A stretch of 64,000 nt of DNA from Algoriphagus sanaruensis (GTDB taxonomy: Bacteria > Bacteroidota > Bacteroidia > Cytophagales > Cyclobacteriaceae), in NCBI RefSeq assembly GCF_001593605.1, contig NZ_CP012836.1, forward strand, positions 496,001 through 560,000, given 5' to 3'. Below, piece by piece: positions 1 to 8,529 of the stretch. A program made the position numbers and the translations under genes. The notes under the pieces are model-generated. The model had not been told where the DNA came from. It worked only from the letters and a program-made list of their open reading frames with translations, and searched no databases. Numbering within the stretch: the first letter of the stretch is position 1; every line of letters starts with the position of its first letter.

Positions 1-1188
1 TCAGCAGGTCTATTTAGTCTTTTGGATTGGATTTTTGGTAGAAATCCGATCGTGTATGAGATTCTCGGTCGTGTCTTAATCTTTCTTCAGGCATTTTATT
101 GGAATGTCATGTTGATTCGATACCGCGTTTTTCAGGAAAACACTTACCTGCCGGCCTTAATTTTCACTGCCCTTTTCCAAATTTCATTTGACCTCAATTA
201 CCTATCCCCACAGCTATTGGGGGGTACGTTTTTAGTGTTTGCACTTGGTCAACTTTTTTCTCAAACGGTTTTACAAAAGGAAACAAGCGAATCCACCTTG
301 CTAATAGGGCTTTATGGCGGCATCGCAGCTGGATTTCATTTGAATTATATCCTTTTTTTACCCTACCTACTACTTGCAGGTATCGCTATCAGCGGTTTTA
401 ACTTCCGGCAAGTCATCCTTTCTTTGGTCGGCTTCATTGCACCTATTTTATTGATTTTAGTCTTTTCCTTTTGGAATAATTCCCTCAGTGAAATATTCAC
501 CCTTTTTCCTTTCCTCTTTTCTTATTCAAAATATCCTTACGTTCCTTGGATTCAAATTCTAGCCTTTATAGGACTTCCTTTTTTGTTGGGCTTTCTGGGA
601 TATGTATTTAGTGCCTTTTTTGCAGGATCTACAATCAATCAGCAAAAGCAGCGACAACTGATTTTCATTTGGCTGATTTTTGGAAGCTTGGAGTTTTTCT
701 TGGTAAAAAGACAAGCGCCTTTTCAACTGGAAATCCTTTTTCCCAGTTTGGTTTATCTAATCACCGCATTTTTCATCCATGGAGGAAACAACCTATTGGT
801 TCGGTTCGCATTTCTTTTGATTGTTTTTGGACTTCCAGCCTATGGTTGGTGGTTTTGGGGATCAAATTCTTCCAACTCATACTTGATCCCAGAATCTATA
901 TCACATGCTGAAATTTCCGGAAGAAAGATTTTGGTCTGGGACGATCAGCCCGAACTGTATTTGAATAATAGCCTAGGGGGCCCATTCTTAAATCCTCAAC
1001 TTTCGAGTCGATTATTAGCAAGTGAATTAAATCTCAGCGAAAAATCCACGATTTATCAAGCTTTTACACGACAAAAGCCTGAGTTTATTTTTGATAATTC
1101 AGGAACATTTAAAGCTTTTCTATCTGAATTTCCTGCCTTGCAAAAGTGGTACACAGAAAATGAAAAGGGAGTTTTTCAGCTCAAATAA
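1..1188 (+). CDS. Polytopic membrane protein, 5'-truncated by the window (DUF6427-like)
   Basis: The frame is already open at base 1, so the N-terminus lies outside the window; 395 residues are visible. A TTG at position 22 is only an internal Leu codon. Roughly the first 290 visible residues are a run of hydrophobic segments, about nine or ten membrane spans rich in Phe, Leu and Ile. A soluble tail of about 100 residues follows a WWFWG patch and ends QLK. The overall look matches the DUF6427 family of Bacteroidota inner-membrane proteins, whose function is unknown. The family assignment rests on general resemblance, not on a diagnostic motif. A spacer of 82 bp separates it from the next gene. 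Confidence 0.7.
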   Translation, partial: SAGLFSLLDWIFGRNPIVYEILGRVLIFLQAFYWNVMLIRYRVFQENTYLPALIFTALFQISFDLNYLSPQLLGGTFLVFALGQLFSQTVLQKETSESTLLIGLYGGIAAGFHLNYILFLPYLLLAGIAISGFNFRQVILSLVGFIAPILLILVFSFWNNSLSEIFTLFPFLFSYSKYPYVPWIQILAFIGLPFLLGFLGYVFSAFFAGSTINQQKQRQLIFIWLIFGSLEFFLVKRQAPFQLEILFPSLVYLITAFFIHGGNNLLVRFAFLLIVFGLPAYGWWFWGSNSSNSYLIPESISHAEISGRKILVWDDQPELYLNNSLGGPFLNPQLSSRLLASELNLSEKSTIYQAFTRQKPEFIFDNSGTFKAFLSEFPALQKWYTENEKGVFQLK

Positions 1189-1270
1189 GTCCAACTAGTA
1201 AATTTCATTTTGCCTTTTTTAACATCCCAAATTCCTCCTGACATCGGGTGATAATGGCTACCTTTAGCTC

Positions 1271-2887
1271 ATGGCAAAATTTTCATTAAACTATTTGGCT
1301 GGTCTGGGTTTTGGATTAGCCGCGATGGGTTGTACCAGCACCAATTTGCTGACTACATCACCCTTGACTATAACTCCTGCTCAATCCCGAAATACTCCTC
1401 TGAGTGACCAAGAAGAAAAAAGATGGGGTCATTTGGATTTGGAAAAAGATACGGTTCCTGGCATGTCCATTGACCGTGCGTATAATGAGCTATTAAAACG
1501 AAAAAAGGCTAAACCGATCCTTGTTGCAGTAATTGATTCTGGAATTGATTTGGATCATGAAGACCTCAAAGAAGTCCTTTGGGTGAATCCTGGAGAAAAG
1601 CCAAATGATGGAATTGACAACGATGGAAACGGATATATTGATGATATTCATGGCTATAACTTCCTCGGAGAATCCTACCACGAGCAACTCGAATTTGTCC
1701 GAATCCTTCGTCTAAAAATCGGTGACGAATCCCTGCAAGCTGCAGCAAGAGCAGAATTGGAAGCGGAACTTCCGGAGGCTCAGGGAACACTTCCACAGCT
1801 TGAGCAGATACAAAAGATCATCACCATGGCTCATCAAAACATTCAAAAGGAGCTAGGAAAAGAATACTATTCGCTTGAAGATTTAGAAAAATACAAGCCT
1901 AAATCCCCGCAAGAAGAGCAAATCGTGGGACTTTTATCCCAAGTTTTTGGAATGGGCCAATCAGTTCCTGAAGCTTTAGCGGATCTTCAGGAAGGAATTA
2001 CTTACTACAAAGGACGTGTGGAGTATAATTTAAACGTGGATTTTGATGGAAGAAAGCCAGTGGGCGACAATCCTTATGATATTTCAGACGCTACCTACGG
2101 CAATGGAAATCCAGATATCAGAGATTCTGAAGAAAGTCATGGGACCCACGTTGCGGGAATTATCGCAGCAGTAAGAGGAAATAAAAAAGGAGTGGATGGA
2201 GTTGCCCAAGCAGTCAAAATTATGGCAATTCGTACAGTTCCTGATGGAGACGAATATGATAAAGATGTGGCTTTGGCGATTCGCTACGCAGTGGATAATG
2301 GTGCAAAAGTGATCAATGCAAGCTTTGGAAAGAAGTTTTCACCAAATGCCGAATGGGTGTATGATGCCTTAAAATATGCTGAAGAAAAAGATGTGCTTTT
2401 TGTGCATGCTGCTGGAAATGATGGATTGGATTTAGATGACCTATCAAATACCAATTATCCAAATGATCATCAACTCCAAAAAGGAAAAGAAATCGTTTCA
2501 AACTACCTAGCTGTTGGCGCCTTGACCTCGAGCTTTGGGCCAACGATGGTCGCGAGCTTTTCAAATTATGGAAAAGAGAATGTTGATATTTTCGCTCCGG
2601 GAGATGGAATCTATTCCACGATGCCCAACAATTCGTATGAGTTTCAAGGAGGCACTTCCATGGCTGCACCAGCCGTATCAGGAATTGCTGCCATGATTAG
2701 AGCTTATTTTCCGCAGCTTTCTGCAGCTCAGGTAAAGCAAGTGATTATGGAGTCAGGGCTTCCCATTTCGATTCCAGTTCAGGTGGGAGAATCAGAAGTG
2801 CCATTTTCAGCGATCTCGAAGACAGGAAAAATTGCAAACCTATACAATGCGCTAATTCTTGCCAGTAAAATGGCAACGTCTTTGTAA
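1271..2887 (+). CDS. S8 (subtilisin-like) serine protease, predicted lipoprotein
   Basis: This is a 538-residue secreted protease. The N-terminus is a lipoprotein signal ending LAAMGC, with Cys21 as the likely lipidated residue. The catalytic triad of family S8 is complete: Asp89 in VAVIDSGID, His290 in SHGTHVAG, and Ser463 in GGTSMAAP. The oxyanion Asn is in HAAGND near residue 383. A Ca-binding-like acidic loop (NDGIDNDGNG) lies at 112-121. The Asp-to-His distance is about 200 residues against some 30 in classical subtilisin. The extra stretch, roughly 135-270, is helical and charged and looks like an inserted domain. No long C-terminal sorting domain is present. A small lipoprotein gene follows 20 bp downstream and probably shares the transcript. 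Its role is likely protein turnover in the envelope; the substrate is unknown. Confidence 0.9.
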   Translation: MAKFSLNYLAGLGFGLAAMGCTSTNLLTTSPLTITPAQSRNTPLSDQEEKRWGHLDLEKDTVPGMSIDRAYNELLKRKKAKPILVAVIDSGIDLDHEDLKEVLWVNPGEKPNDGIDNDGNGYIDDIHGYNFLGESYHEQLEFVRILRLKIGDESLQAAARAELEAELPEAQGTLPQLEQIQKIITMAHQNIQKELGKEYYSLEDLEKYKPKSPQEEQIVGLLSQVFGMGQSVPEALADLQEGITYYKGRVEYNLNVDFDGRKPVGDNPYDISDATYGNGNPDIRDSEESHGTHVAGIIAAVRGNKKGVDGVAQAVKIMAIRTVPDGDEYDKDVALAIRYAVDNGAKVINASFGKKFSPNAEWVYDALKYAEEKDVLFVHAAGNDGLDLDDLSNTNYPNDHQLQKGKEIVSNYLAVGALTSSFGPTMVASFSNYGKENVDIFAPGDGIYSTMPNNSYEFQGGTSMAAPAVSGIAAMIRAYFPQLSAAQVKQVIMESGLPISIPVQVGESEVPFSAISKTGKIANLYNALILASKMATSL

Positions 2888-2907
2888 TGTTTTAATTAAA
2901 AGATATC

Positions 2908-3237
2908 ATGAAAATTTTAAGACACACTCTTTTAGGACTCGGCTTATTATTCGCCGTTTCATCTTGCGAAATCGAAACCTCCTCCTCTAAAAATAAAATT
3001 TCCATCGAACTGACTGGTGACGACGAATTTATCATCAATGGTGAAAAGTATTCGGGGAAAAAGCTGGAACGCGAACTGAAGCGATTAGTGAAAGAATTGG
3101 AAAAAGAAGGTGTCTCCAAGGATGAAATTGAGATTTCGATCAAAGAAGGAAAGGAAAATCTGAAAGTAGAAATCGATAATCTAAAGGAGGAAATCAAAAA
3201 AATTGATCTTCCCAAAATCAAAATAAGTGTCGAATAG
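2908..3237 (+). CDS. Small charged lipoprotein of unknown function
   Basis: A 109-residue protein with a lipoprotein signal, LGLLFAVSSC, placing the lipidated Cys at residue 20. The mature part is highly charged: a short beta-like stretch with a NGEKYSG turn, then a Lys/Glu-rich helix with heptad-like spacing that could form a coiled coil. I do not recognise the family. It starts 20 bp after the S8 protease stop and is followed directly by a strong terminator, so the two genes probably form a short operon. A link to the protease, such as inhibitor or partner, is only a guess from position. Confidence 0.75.
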   Translation: MKILRHTLLGLGLLFAVSSCEIETSSSKNKISIELTGDDEFIINGEKYSGKKLERELKRLVKELEKEGVSKDEIEISIKEGKENLKVEIDNLKEEIKKIDLPKIKISVE

Positions 3238-3242
3238 TCAAA

Positions 3243-3270
3243 AAAAATCCCGCTCGAAAGCGGGATTTTT
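3243..3270. terminator. Bidirectional intrinsic terminator
   Basis: A 12-bp perfect stem (AAAAATCCCGCT with its complement) closes a CGAA tetraloop, with A and T tracts on either side. It lies between the convergent small lipoprotein gene and rpiB and can stop transcription from both sides. Confidence 0.9.
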
Positions 3271-3273
3271 AAG

Positions 3274-3711
3274 TTATTGACATGCGATTTTATTCACTCG
3301 GTTAGTATGACGCCCTCCTTCGAATGGCGTGCTGAGGAAAATCTCCGCTAATTTTTCAGCTAATTCAAAGCTAATAAACCTGGCAGGAAGTGCGATGACA
3401 TTGGCATCATTATGCTGACGTGCTAATGCAGCCAAATCTTCATTCCAACACAAGGCCGCTCTAACACCTTGATGCTTATTGGCAGTAATAGCCACTCCAT
3501 TACCACTTCCACAGATCACGATCCCAAGCTCAAACTCCCCTTGTTCAATGGCTGAAGAAAGTGGGTGTACAAAATCAGGATAGTCGACCGAATCCGTAGA
3601 ATAAGGTCCAAAGTCCTTCACCTCATAGCCCAAAGATTCCAATTTCTGAATCAATTTGGCCTTGTACTCGTATCCGGCGTGATCGCCTCCTATGGCTACT
3701 TTCATTTTCAT
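3274..3711 (-). CDS. rpiB: Ribose-5-phosphate isomerase B
   Basis: RpiB interconverts ribose-5-phosphate and ribulose-5-phosphate in the non-oxidative pentose phosphate pathway, in the cytosol. The 145-residue length is normal. Family signatures are visible: GGDHAGYEYK at the N-terminus (His11), DYPDF near 43, the catalytic Cys67 in CGSGNGVAI, and RQHNDANV with His100. A second in-frame Met two codons in (MKMK) leaves the start uncertain by six bases. It is the last gene of a glyA-tatC-rpiB operon, with 16 bp between tatC and rpiB. Confidence 0.95.
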   Translation of the reverse strand: MKMKVAIGGDHAGYEYKAKLIQKLESLGYEVKDFGPYSTDSVDYPDFVHPLSSAIEQGEFELGIVICGSGNGVAITANKHQGVRAALCWNEDLAALARQHNDANVIALPARFISFELAEKLAEIFLSTPFEGGRHTNRVNKIACQ

Positions 3712-3727
3712 AGCAGATTGGTTAGGA

Positions 3728-4564
3728 TTAATGCCCTTCTTCTTGCGCTTTGAGTGCTCGCTTCTTTTCCAGTCTTTTTGCGATCATGATACCCACTTCA
3801 TATAACACCAAAATCGGCATAGCGATCAACAATTGGCTGATCACATCAGGAGGGGTTATAATCGCTGAAACCACCAAGATTACCACTATCGAATGACGTC
3901 TATATGCCTTCAACATTTTTGAGGTCACCAGTCCCGACATGGATAAGAAATAAACCACAACCGGTAACTGGAACATGATGGCCGACGCTAACACCAACAT
4001 GGTAAGCGTGGTCACATAAGAAGTGATATCAAACTCGTTCGTAATGGTTGGGTCGAGTTGATAATTGGAAAGGAAGTTGATTGACAAGGGAGAGAGCACA
4101 TAATATCCGAAGGCCGCACCTGCCAAAAACAAGAAGCTTACAAAGAAAACGGCCCCACGCGCTGCATTCTTCTCCTTATCATAAAGTCCTGGACTAATAA
4201 ATCTCCAAACTTCCCAAAATACATAAGGGAAAGAAATGATAAAGCCCACCACAATACTCGAGGTCATGTGCATGGAAAACTGCCCAGTCATTTGCCTACT
4301 TTGGATTGTAAAGGGAAGCTCATCAATACACAGCGCTGATATCCCCAAATAATTTCCTAAGTCACAAAGCAATCGATAAGTGAGAAAATCTGGTTTTGAA
4401 GGTCCCAGAATGATCACACCAAACACAATGCTCTTGGCAAGAAATGCGATTACGGTAAATATCATTACGGCTGCTACAGATCGCAGCAAATGCCAGCGAA
4501 GGGCTTCCAGATGGTCCAAAAAGGACATTCCTTCCTCTTCCTCTTGATATTGATCTAAGGCCAC
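3728..4564 (-). CDS. tatC: Sec-independent protein translocase TatC
   Basis: TatC is the six-span receptor subunit of the Tat pathway, which exports folded, twin-arginine proteins across the inner membrane. The 278-residue sequence has the hallmark FLDHLEALRWHLL before the first span, the conserved FPYVFWEVWRF segment with its Glu, and a final short span pair ending in a Lys-rich tail. The reading frame begins with GTG at 4564. An ATG at 4528 would start directly at MSFLDHLE, but it would remove the acidic QEEEEG leader that I recall from related TatC proteins, so GTG is preferred. No tatA/B gene is in the window. It sits 18 bp after glyA and 16 bp before rpiB. Confidence 0.95.
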   Translation of the reverse strand: MALDQYQEEEEGMSFLDHLEALRWHLLRSVAAVMIFTVIAFLAKSIVFGVIILGPSKPDFLTYRLLCDLGNYLGISALCIDELPFTIQSRQMTGQFSMHMTSSIVVGFIISFPYVFWEVWRFISPGLYDKEKNAARGAVFFVSFLFLAGAAFGYYVLSPLSINFLSNYQLDPTITNEFDITSYVTTLTMLVLASAIMFQLPVVVYFLSMSGLVTSKMLKAYRRHSIVVILVVSAIITPPDVISQLLIAMPILVLYEVGIMIAKRLEKKRALKAQEEGH

Positions 4565-4582
4565 GTGGTGGTAATCTAATGA

Positions 4583-5851
4583 TTAGTACAATGGAAACTG
4601 AATCATCCAAGAATTGACCTCTTCCTTGATTTCAGCAAGGGCGGTATCGTTGGAATGATTTTGTAAAGATCGATCTATCAAATCGACAATTTTTCTCATA
4701 TCATCCTCTTTCAAGCCACGTGTAGTAACAGCCGCTGTTCCTACACGCATACCTGAGGTCACAAAAGGAGATTTGGTGTCAAAAGGCACCATGTTTTTAT
4801 TGATCGTAATATCCACTTTGCCTAACGTTTCTTCGGCAAGCTTTCCTGTAAGGTCTTTGTTTCTCAGGTCAATTAGCATCAAGTGATTGTCAGTTCCTCC
4901 GGAGATGATTTGATATCCACGAGATACGAACTCTTCTGCCATCACGGATGCATTCTTTTTCACTTGAAGCACATATTCCATGTATTCGTCAGAAAGCGCC
5001 TCTTCAAAAGCCACAGCTTTGGCTGCAATGATATGCTCCAATGGACCACCTTGTGTTCCTGGAAATACTCCCATATCTAACAAAGAAGACATTTTTCGGA
5101 TTTCTCCTTTTGGAGTAGTAAGGCCCCAAGGATTATCAAAATCCTCACGCATCATAATCAATCCTCCTCGAGGACCTCTTAGCGTTTTGTGAGTAGTAGT
5201 AGTTACAATATGGCAATGCTCCAATGGATCATTAAGTAAGCCTCTTGCAATCAAGCCAGATGGATGGGAAATATCTGCAAGAAGGATCGCTCCTACCTCA
5301 TCTGCAATCGCTCTCAATCGCTCGTAATCCCAATCTCTAGAATAGGCAGAAGCCCCGCAAATGATCATCTTAGGTTGAACAGCCAAAGCTTTTTCTTCCA
5401 CCTTATCATAATCGATCATTCCCGTTTCTTCTTCTACCCCGTAAAAATGAGGTTGATAAAGTTTACCAGAGAAATTGACCGGGGAACCATGCGTCAAGTG
5501 ACCTCCATGAGCCAAGTCAAAACCCAAAATAGCATCTCCAGGCTTGAGGCAGGCCAACATTACTGCGGCATTTGCTTGAGCTCCAGAGTGAGGCTGAACG
5601 TTTGCCCAGGTCGCACCGAAAAGTTGTTTTGCTCGATCAATAGCCAATTGCTCGATATGGTCGACTACTTCGCATCCTCCATAATATCTTTTTCCAGGGA
5701 GTCCTTCTGCATATTTATTGGTCAGCACACTACCAGCAGCCTCCATGACTTGCTTGGAGGTGAAATTTTCGGAAGCAATTAACTCAATGCCTCTTTTCTG
5801 TCTGTCTTCTTCTTTGGCAATAAGATCGAAAACGAGCGAATCTCTTTTCAT
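4583..5851 (-). CDS. glyA: Serine hydroxymethyltransferase
   Basis: GlyA converts serine and tetrahydrofolate to glycine and 5,10-methylene-tetrahydrofolate, the main one-carbon entry point. The 422 residues match the usual length. The PLP lysine is Lys222 in [14 protein letters not shown]. Other family blocks are IELIASENF near 22, [13 protein letters not shown] near 47, and the [12 protein letters not shown] segment. The Asp that pairs with PLP lies in [10 protein letters not shown], where many homologues have an AH(I/P)AG sequence. It heads the operon glyA-tatC-rpiB and has a well-formed Bacteroidota promoter about 65-95 bp upstream. Confidence 0.97.
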   Translation of the reverse strand: MKRDSLVFDLIAKEEDRQKRGIELIASENFTSKQVMEAAGSVLTNKYAEGLPGKRYYGGCEVVDHIEQLAIDRAKQLFGATWANVQPHSGAQANAAVMLACLKPGDAILGFDLAHGGHLTHGSPVNFSGKLYQPHFYGVEEETGMIDYDKVEEKALAVQPKMIICGASAYSRDWDYERLRAIADEVGAILLADISHPSGLIARGLLNDPLEHCHIVTTTTHKTLRGPRGGLIMMREDFDNPWGLTTPKGEIRKMSSLLDMGVFPGTQGGPLEHIIAAKAVAFEEALSDEYMEYVLQVKKNASVMAEEFVSRGYQIISGGTDNHLMLIDLRNKDLTGKLAEETLGKVDITINKNMVPFDTKSPFVTSGMRVGTAAVTTRGLKEDDMRKIVDLIDRSLQNHSNDTALAEIKEEVNSWMIQFPLY

Positions 5852-5915
5852 AATCGGTGGTTTGAAAGCAACGGTAAATAGGAACGTCTATTTCAGACGG
5901 ATTTTTAAAGGAGCT

Positions 5916-5946
5916 CAAAAATAGCCCGAAAGTCCCTATAATCCAA
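5916..5946 (-). promoter_or_regulatory. Promoter of the glyA-tatC-rpiB operon
   Basis: Read on the minus strand, TTG (5946-5944) is followed after 20 bp by TATTTTTG (5923-5916). This fits the Bacteroidota consensus of TTG at -33 and TAnnTTTG at -7. The start of transcription would be near 5912, giving a leader of about 60 nt before the glyA ATG. Confidence 0.65.
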
Positions 5947-6011
5947 TGTGAATATCTAATAGAATATCGGATTGGGTAAAGTCCAATATTTCAGGGGATA
6001 CTTGGGTGGTA

Positions 6012-6044
6012 TTGAGAATAACCAAGTCATTGTTTGTAAATTTG
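6012..6044 (+). promoter_or_regulatory. Putative promoter abutting the start of the 6048 gene
   Basis: TAAATTTG at 6037-6044 is an exact TAnnTTTG box, with TTG at 6012-6014, 22 bp upstream. The predicted transcription start (about 6047-6048) coincides with the ATG at 6048, which would make the transcript leaderless. Confidence 0.45.
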
Positions 6045-6047
6045 GGG

Positions 6048-6422
6048 ATGGCCGATTTCAAGTTCAGACCTGATTCTTATTTTTCTGAGGAGCATAATTC
6101 TGTCCTGCTTGTTAAACTTCATTTTCCAGAGAGTACCTGGGGAGAGCAGATTAGCATTTATGCCCACTTTCAGGAAGGGAAAATAACTTTTGAAGCCGTT
6201 GATTTTTATGGGAATGACTACCTGCTGTACCCAAGTTTCAGTTGGGAGCCTCTGACTTTAGAAGACGTCATTTATTTAATTGAAGGGATGCAACTCAATC
6301 AGGATGAAATTGACGGGGCTATGCCCTTAGTCCTGGATGGTATTCCCGAGGTGGAAAGTGATTTTTACCCTCAACTTCAAGGGTATTTTAGCGAGAAGCG
6401 GAAAAATTTTGGCTTAGATTAA
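6048..6422 (+). CDS. Hypothetical protein, 124 residues
   Basis: I do not recognise this protein. It is acidic, soluble, without signal peptide or membrane span, and rich in aromatic residues, with patterns suggesting an alpha/beta fold (KLHFPESTW, SIYAHFQEG, then a helix VIYLIEGM). The frame extends up to a GTG at 6006. The ATG at 6048 is chosen because a promoter -7 box lies immediately before it and would exclude the upstream start. It overlaps the 3' end of the convergent gene by 9 bp. Nothing in the context suggests a job. Confidence 0.65.
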   Translation: MADFKFRPDSYFSEEHNSVLLVKLHFPESTWGEQISIYAHFQEGKITFEAVDFYGNDYLLYPSFSWEPLTLEDVIYLIEGMQLNQDEIDGAMPLVLDGIPEVESDFYPQLQGYFSEKRKNFGLD

Positions 6423-6635
6423 TTCTTGGATAGCTGAATTCTTTCCGGAAAAATCACTGGTCTTGAGGAGCCATTCATAGATTTCATATTCTAAACAATC
6501 TTTTAATTCTATTCCCTGAAATCTGATTTTCTTTAACGCATTGATTGGCAAAAAAGACCCAATGGCTAGAATCTGGACTTGGGAAAGTTGTACCCAGCGC
6601 TTGCCATCAATAAAAATTGGTATAAGTTTAGTCAT
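6414..6635 (-). CDS. Hypothetical small protein, 73 residues
   Basis: An unrecognised small soluble protein beginning MTKLIPIFIDGKRWVQL. A longer frame runs to a TTG at 6683, but that TTG is the -33 element of a good promoter whose start falls near 6649, so the ATG at 6635 is the supported start, with a leader of about 14 nt. The sequence has a beta-like N-terminus and a helical C-terminus (CLEYEIYEWLL), with a single Cys and no signal peptide. It is convergent with the 6048 gene, overlapping by 9 bp at the stop codons. No function can be suggested. Confidence 0.6.
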   Translation of the reverse strand: MTKLIPIFIDGKRWVQLSQVQILAIGSFLPINALKKIRFQGIELKDCLEYEIYEWLLKTSDFSGKNSAIQELI

Positions 6636-6652
6636 CTGCTTGAATAAGTTTC

Positions 6653-6683
6653 CAAAAGTAGACTGATAATCAAAGTAGTACAA
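6653..6683 (-). promoter_or_regulatory. Promoter that decides the start of the 6635 gene
   Basis: On the minus strand TTG (6683-6681), a 20-bp spacer and TACTTTTG (6660-6653) form a full-consensus Bacteroidota promoter. The predicted start near 6649 lies downstream of the TTG at 6683, so the coding region must begin at ATG 6635. Confidence 0.6.
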
Positions 6684-6724
6684 GATTTTAAAATTAAGTT
6701 TCTGTTAAAGTCACCCACACGATC

Positions 6725-7633
6725 ATGACTGGAGCCGTTGTTGCGATTGCATGCTTATTTCTCGGGATTCTCCTTCGGAGTTTACCAAAATTCCCTGAGG
6801 AACTCGCAGCCAAATGGGTTCAGGAATATTTGATTCGAATTGTTTTGCCGGCCTTGGCGCTCTTGTATATTCCGGCTATTAAGCCCAGCTGGGATTTACT
6901 AATCCCCATTTCTGTAGCCTGGTTTACTTTTTTACTTTCGTGGGCGGTTTTTGGCTTTTTGGGAAAATGGTTGAATTGGGGGAAAAATGTAACCGGTTGC
7001 CTAATAATTGTGGCTGGCCTTGCTAATACCTCATTTTTGGGTTTTCCTGTAATCGAAGGACTTTATGGAAAGGAAGGCCTTCCCATAGCATTGTTGATAG
7101 ATCAAGGGGGGTCGTTTCTTTTGGTCTCCTCCTTGTCCATTTTGGTGGGATCTCTGTATGGCAATCATAGTGAAAGTTTAACCCAGGTTCCTTTAAAAAT
7201 CATCAAGTTCCCTCCCTTTGGATTTCTAATTGGAGCATTGCTGATGAGTCTGATGGACATTCCAACTCCAGAATGGCTCATTCCCTTCTTAACATTGATC
7301 GGAAAGACTATGCCTCCGATGGCGCTATTGGTGATAGGCCTGAGGTTTTCCGCCGACATGAAACTGATTTCGTCTCGATTCTTTTGGTATGGTTTAACTT
7401 ACCGACTGATTTTTGCCCCGGCGATGGTTTGGTTGATTTACAGGGAATTTTTAGACCCCAAAAGCCTTGAATTCAAAGTTTCGGTTCTAGAAAGCGGAAT
7501 GGCGCCGATGATCACAGGTTCCATTATTGCTATCCAATTTGGACTTCAACCCAAACTTGCCACTTTATTATCAGGATTAGGAATGCCTATTTCGGGGATT
7601 TCACTGGCAATCTTCTACCTATTGCTAGGTTGA
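6725..7633 (+). CDS. AEC-family permease (auxin efflux carrier fold)
   Basis: A 302-residue inner-membrane transporter with about ten spans. The pattern fits the AEC / Mem_trans family (PF03547): the first span GAVVAIACLFLGILLR, the central crossover with GLANTSFLGFPVIEGLYG, and the second half with GKTMPPMALLVIGLRF and a PMITGS crossover. Relatives in bacteria export malonate, malate or other organic acids, but many are unassigned and the substrate cannot be read here. It stands alone between a divergent small gene and a convergent inositol-phosphatase gene, with 1 bp between the stops. Confidence 0.85.
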   Translation: MTGAVVAIACLFLGILLRSLPKFPEELAAKWVQEYLIRIVLPALALLYIPAIKPSWDLLIPISVAWFTFLLSWAVFGFLGKWLNWGKNVTGCLIIVAGLANTSFLGFPVIEGLYGKEGLPIALLIDQGGSFLLVSSLSILVGSLYGNHSESLTQVPLKIIKFPPFGFLIGALLMSLMDIPTPEWLIPFLTLIGKTMPPMALLVIGLRFSADMKLISSRFFWYGLTYRLIFAPAMVWLIYREFLDPKSLEFKVSVLESGMAPMITGSIIAIQFGLQPKLATLLSGLGMPISGISLAIFYLLLG

Positions 7634-7634
7634 A

Positions 7635-8438
7635 TTAACCCCAAAACTCCCTCAAAACATCTGAAAATTCTTGGTGGATTTTCCCATTACTGGCTACGAT
7701 TTTTCGGCCAAAAATAAAATCTGTTCCGCCTTGAAAATCCGTTACTTTTCCTCCAGCTTCTTGAACAATAATTGTTCCTGCAGCCACATCATAAGAATTG
7801 AGATTATATTCAAAAAATCCTTCCGTACGACCTGCAGCCACATAACATAAGTCAACTGCCGCAGACCCCATTCTCCTCAATCCATGAGTTTTTTGCATCA
7901 AAGACTTCATGGAATTCAAGTACCGATCGATTAATTCAAAATTATAATAGGGAAAACCTGTAGAAATTAAAGATGCAGAAAGATTGAGGGCTTCACTAAC
8001 ATGGATTCGAGTGTCATTGCAATAAGCGCCACCACCTTTGACCGCGTAAAAACATTCATGACGATTAATTTCATAGACTACACCCAAAATAACATTATCA
8101 TCCTCCATCAGTCCAATACTAACCGCAAAAACAGGAATTCCATGAATAAAATTGGTAGTTCCGTCCAATGGGTCTATCACCCAATGGTACTTTTCGCCTT
8201 TTGCCTCACTAGTTCCCTCCTCGGTAATAAAACCCGCTTCTGGAAGAATCTTGCTTAATTTTTCAACAATCAACCGCTCTGCCTCTTTGTCTACATAGGA
8301 TACCAAATCATTAAATCCTTTGTGTTCTATATGAGAAACATCAAAATGAACGCGCTCCTTCCGAATAAAGGCTCCTACTTCTTTGGCTACTTCTTGGGTT
8401 TGTTCGAGGATGAGTTTTAGTTGAGATTGCGTCAGCAT
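7635..8438 (-). CDS. suhB: Inositol monophosphatase family protein (SuhB-like)
   Basis: A magnesium-dependent phosphatase of the inositol monophosphatase superfamily. Metal-binding motifs are intact: EEGT, the block WVIDPLDGTTNFIHG, and YDVAAGTIIVQEAGG near the C-terminus. Start chosen at ATG 8438 (267 residues); the frame extends to a TTG at 8453 that adds five residues with no support. Members of this group hydrolyse inositol-1-phosphate, and the E. coli SuhB also acts in rRNA transcription; CysQ-type activity is an alternative, but the sequence is closer to SuhB. It lies downstream of rsmI with a 91-bp gap and an AT-rich inverted repeat (8509-8534), so read-through from that operon is possible. 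Confidence 0.9.
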   Translation of the reverse strand: MLTQSQLKLILEQTQEVAKEVGAFIRKERVHFDVSHIEHKGFNDLVSYVDKEAERLIVEKLSKILPEAGFITEEGTSEAKGEKYHWVIDPLDGTTNFIHGIPVFAVSIGLMEDDNVILGVVYEINRHECFYAVKGGGAYCNDTRIHVSEALNLSASLISTGFPYYNFELIDRYLNSMKSLMQKTHGLRRMGSAAVDLCYVAAGRTEGFFEYNLNSYDVAAGTIIVQEAGGKVTDFQGGTDFIFGRKIVASNGKIHQEFSDVLREFWG

Positions 8439-8529
8439 AGGTTTTAAGAACAAATTTCAATGGAAATATAGAGGAATTCTTCTAAACTGAAGATACTTTC
8501 GTCCTATGCCTAAAAATTTTTGTGAAATT

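Noticed and set aside
5264..5782. A 172-residue open frame on the plus strand opposite glyA
   Set aside because: It lies wholly inside the highly conserved glyA gene and its translation shows no domain, so it is a shadow frame.
6636..6683. TTG start of the longer 89-residue version of the 6635 gene
   Set aside because: The TTG is the -33 element of the promoter whose transcript start is near 6649.
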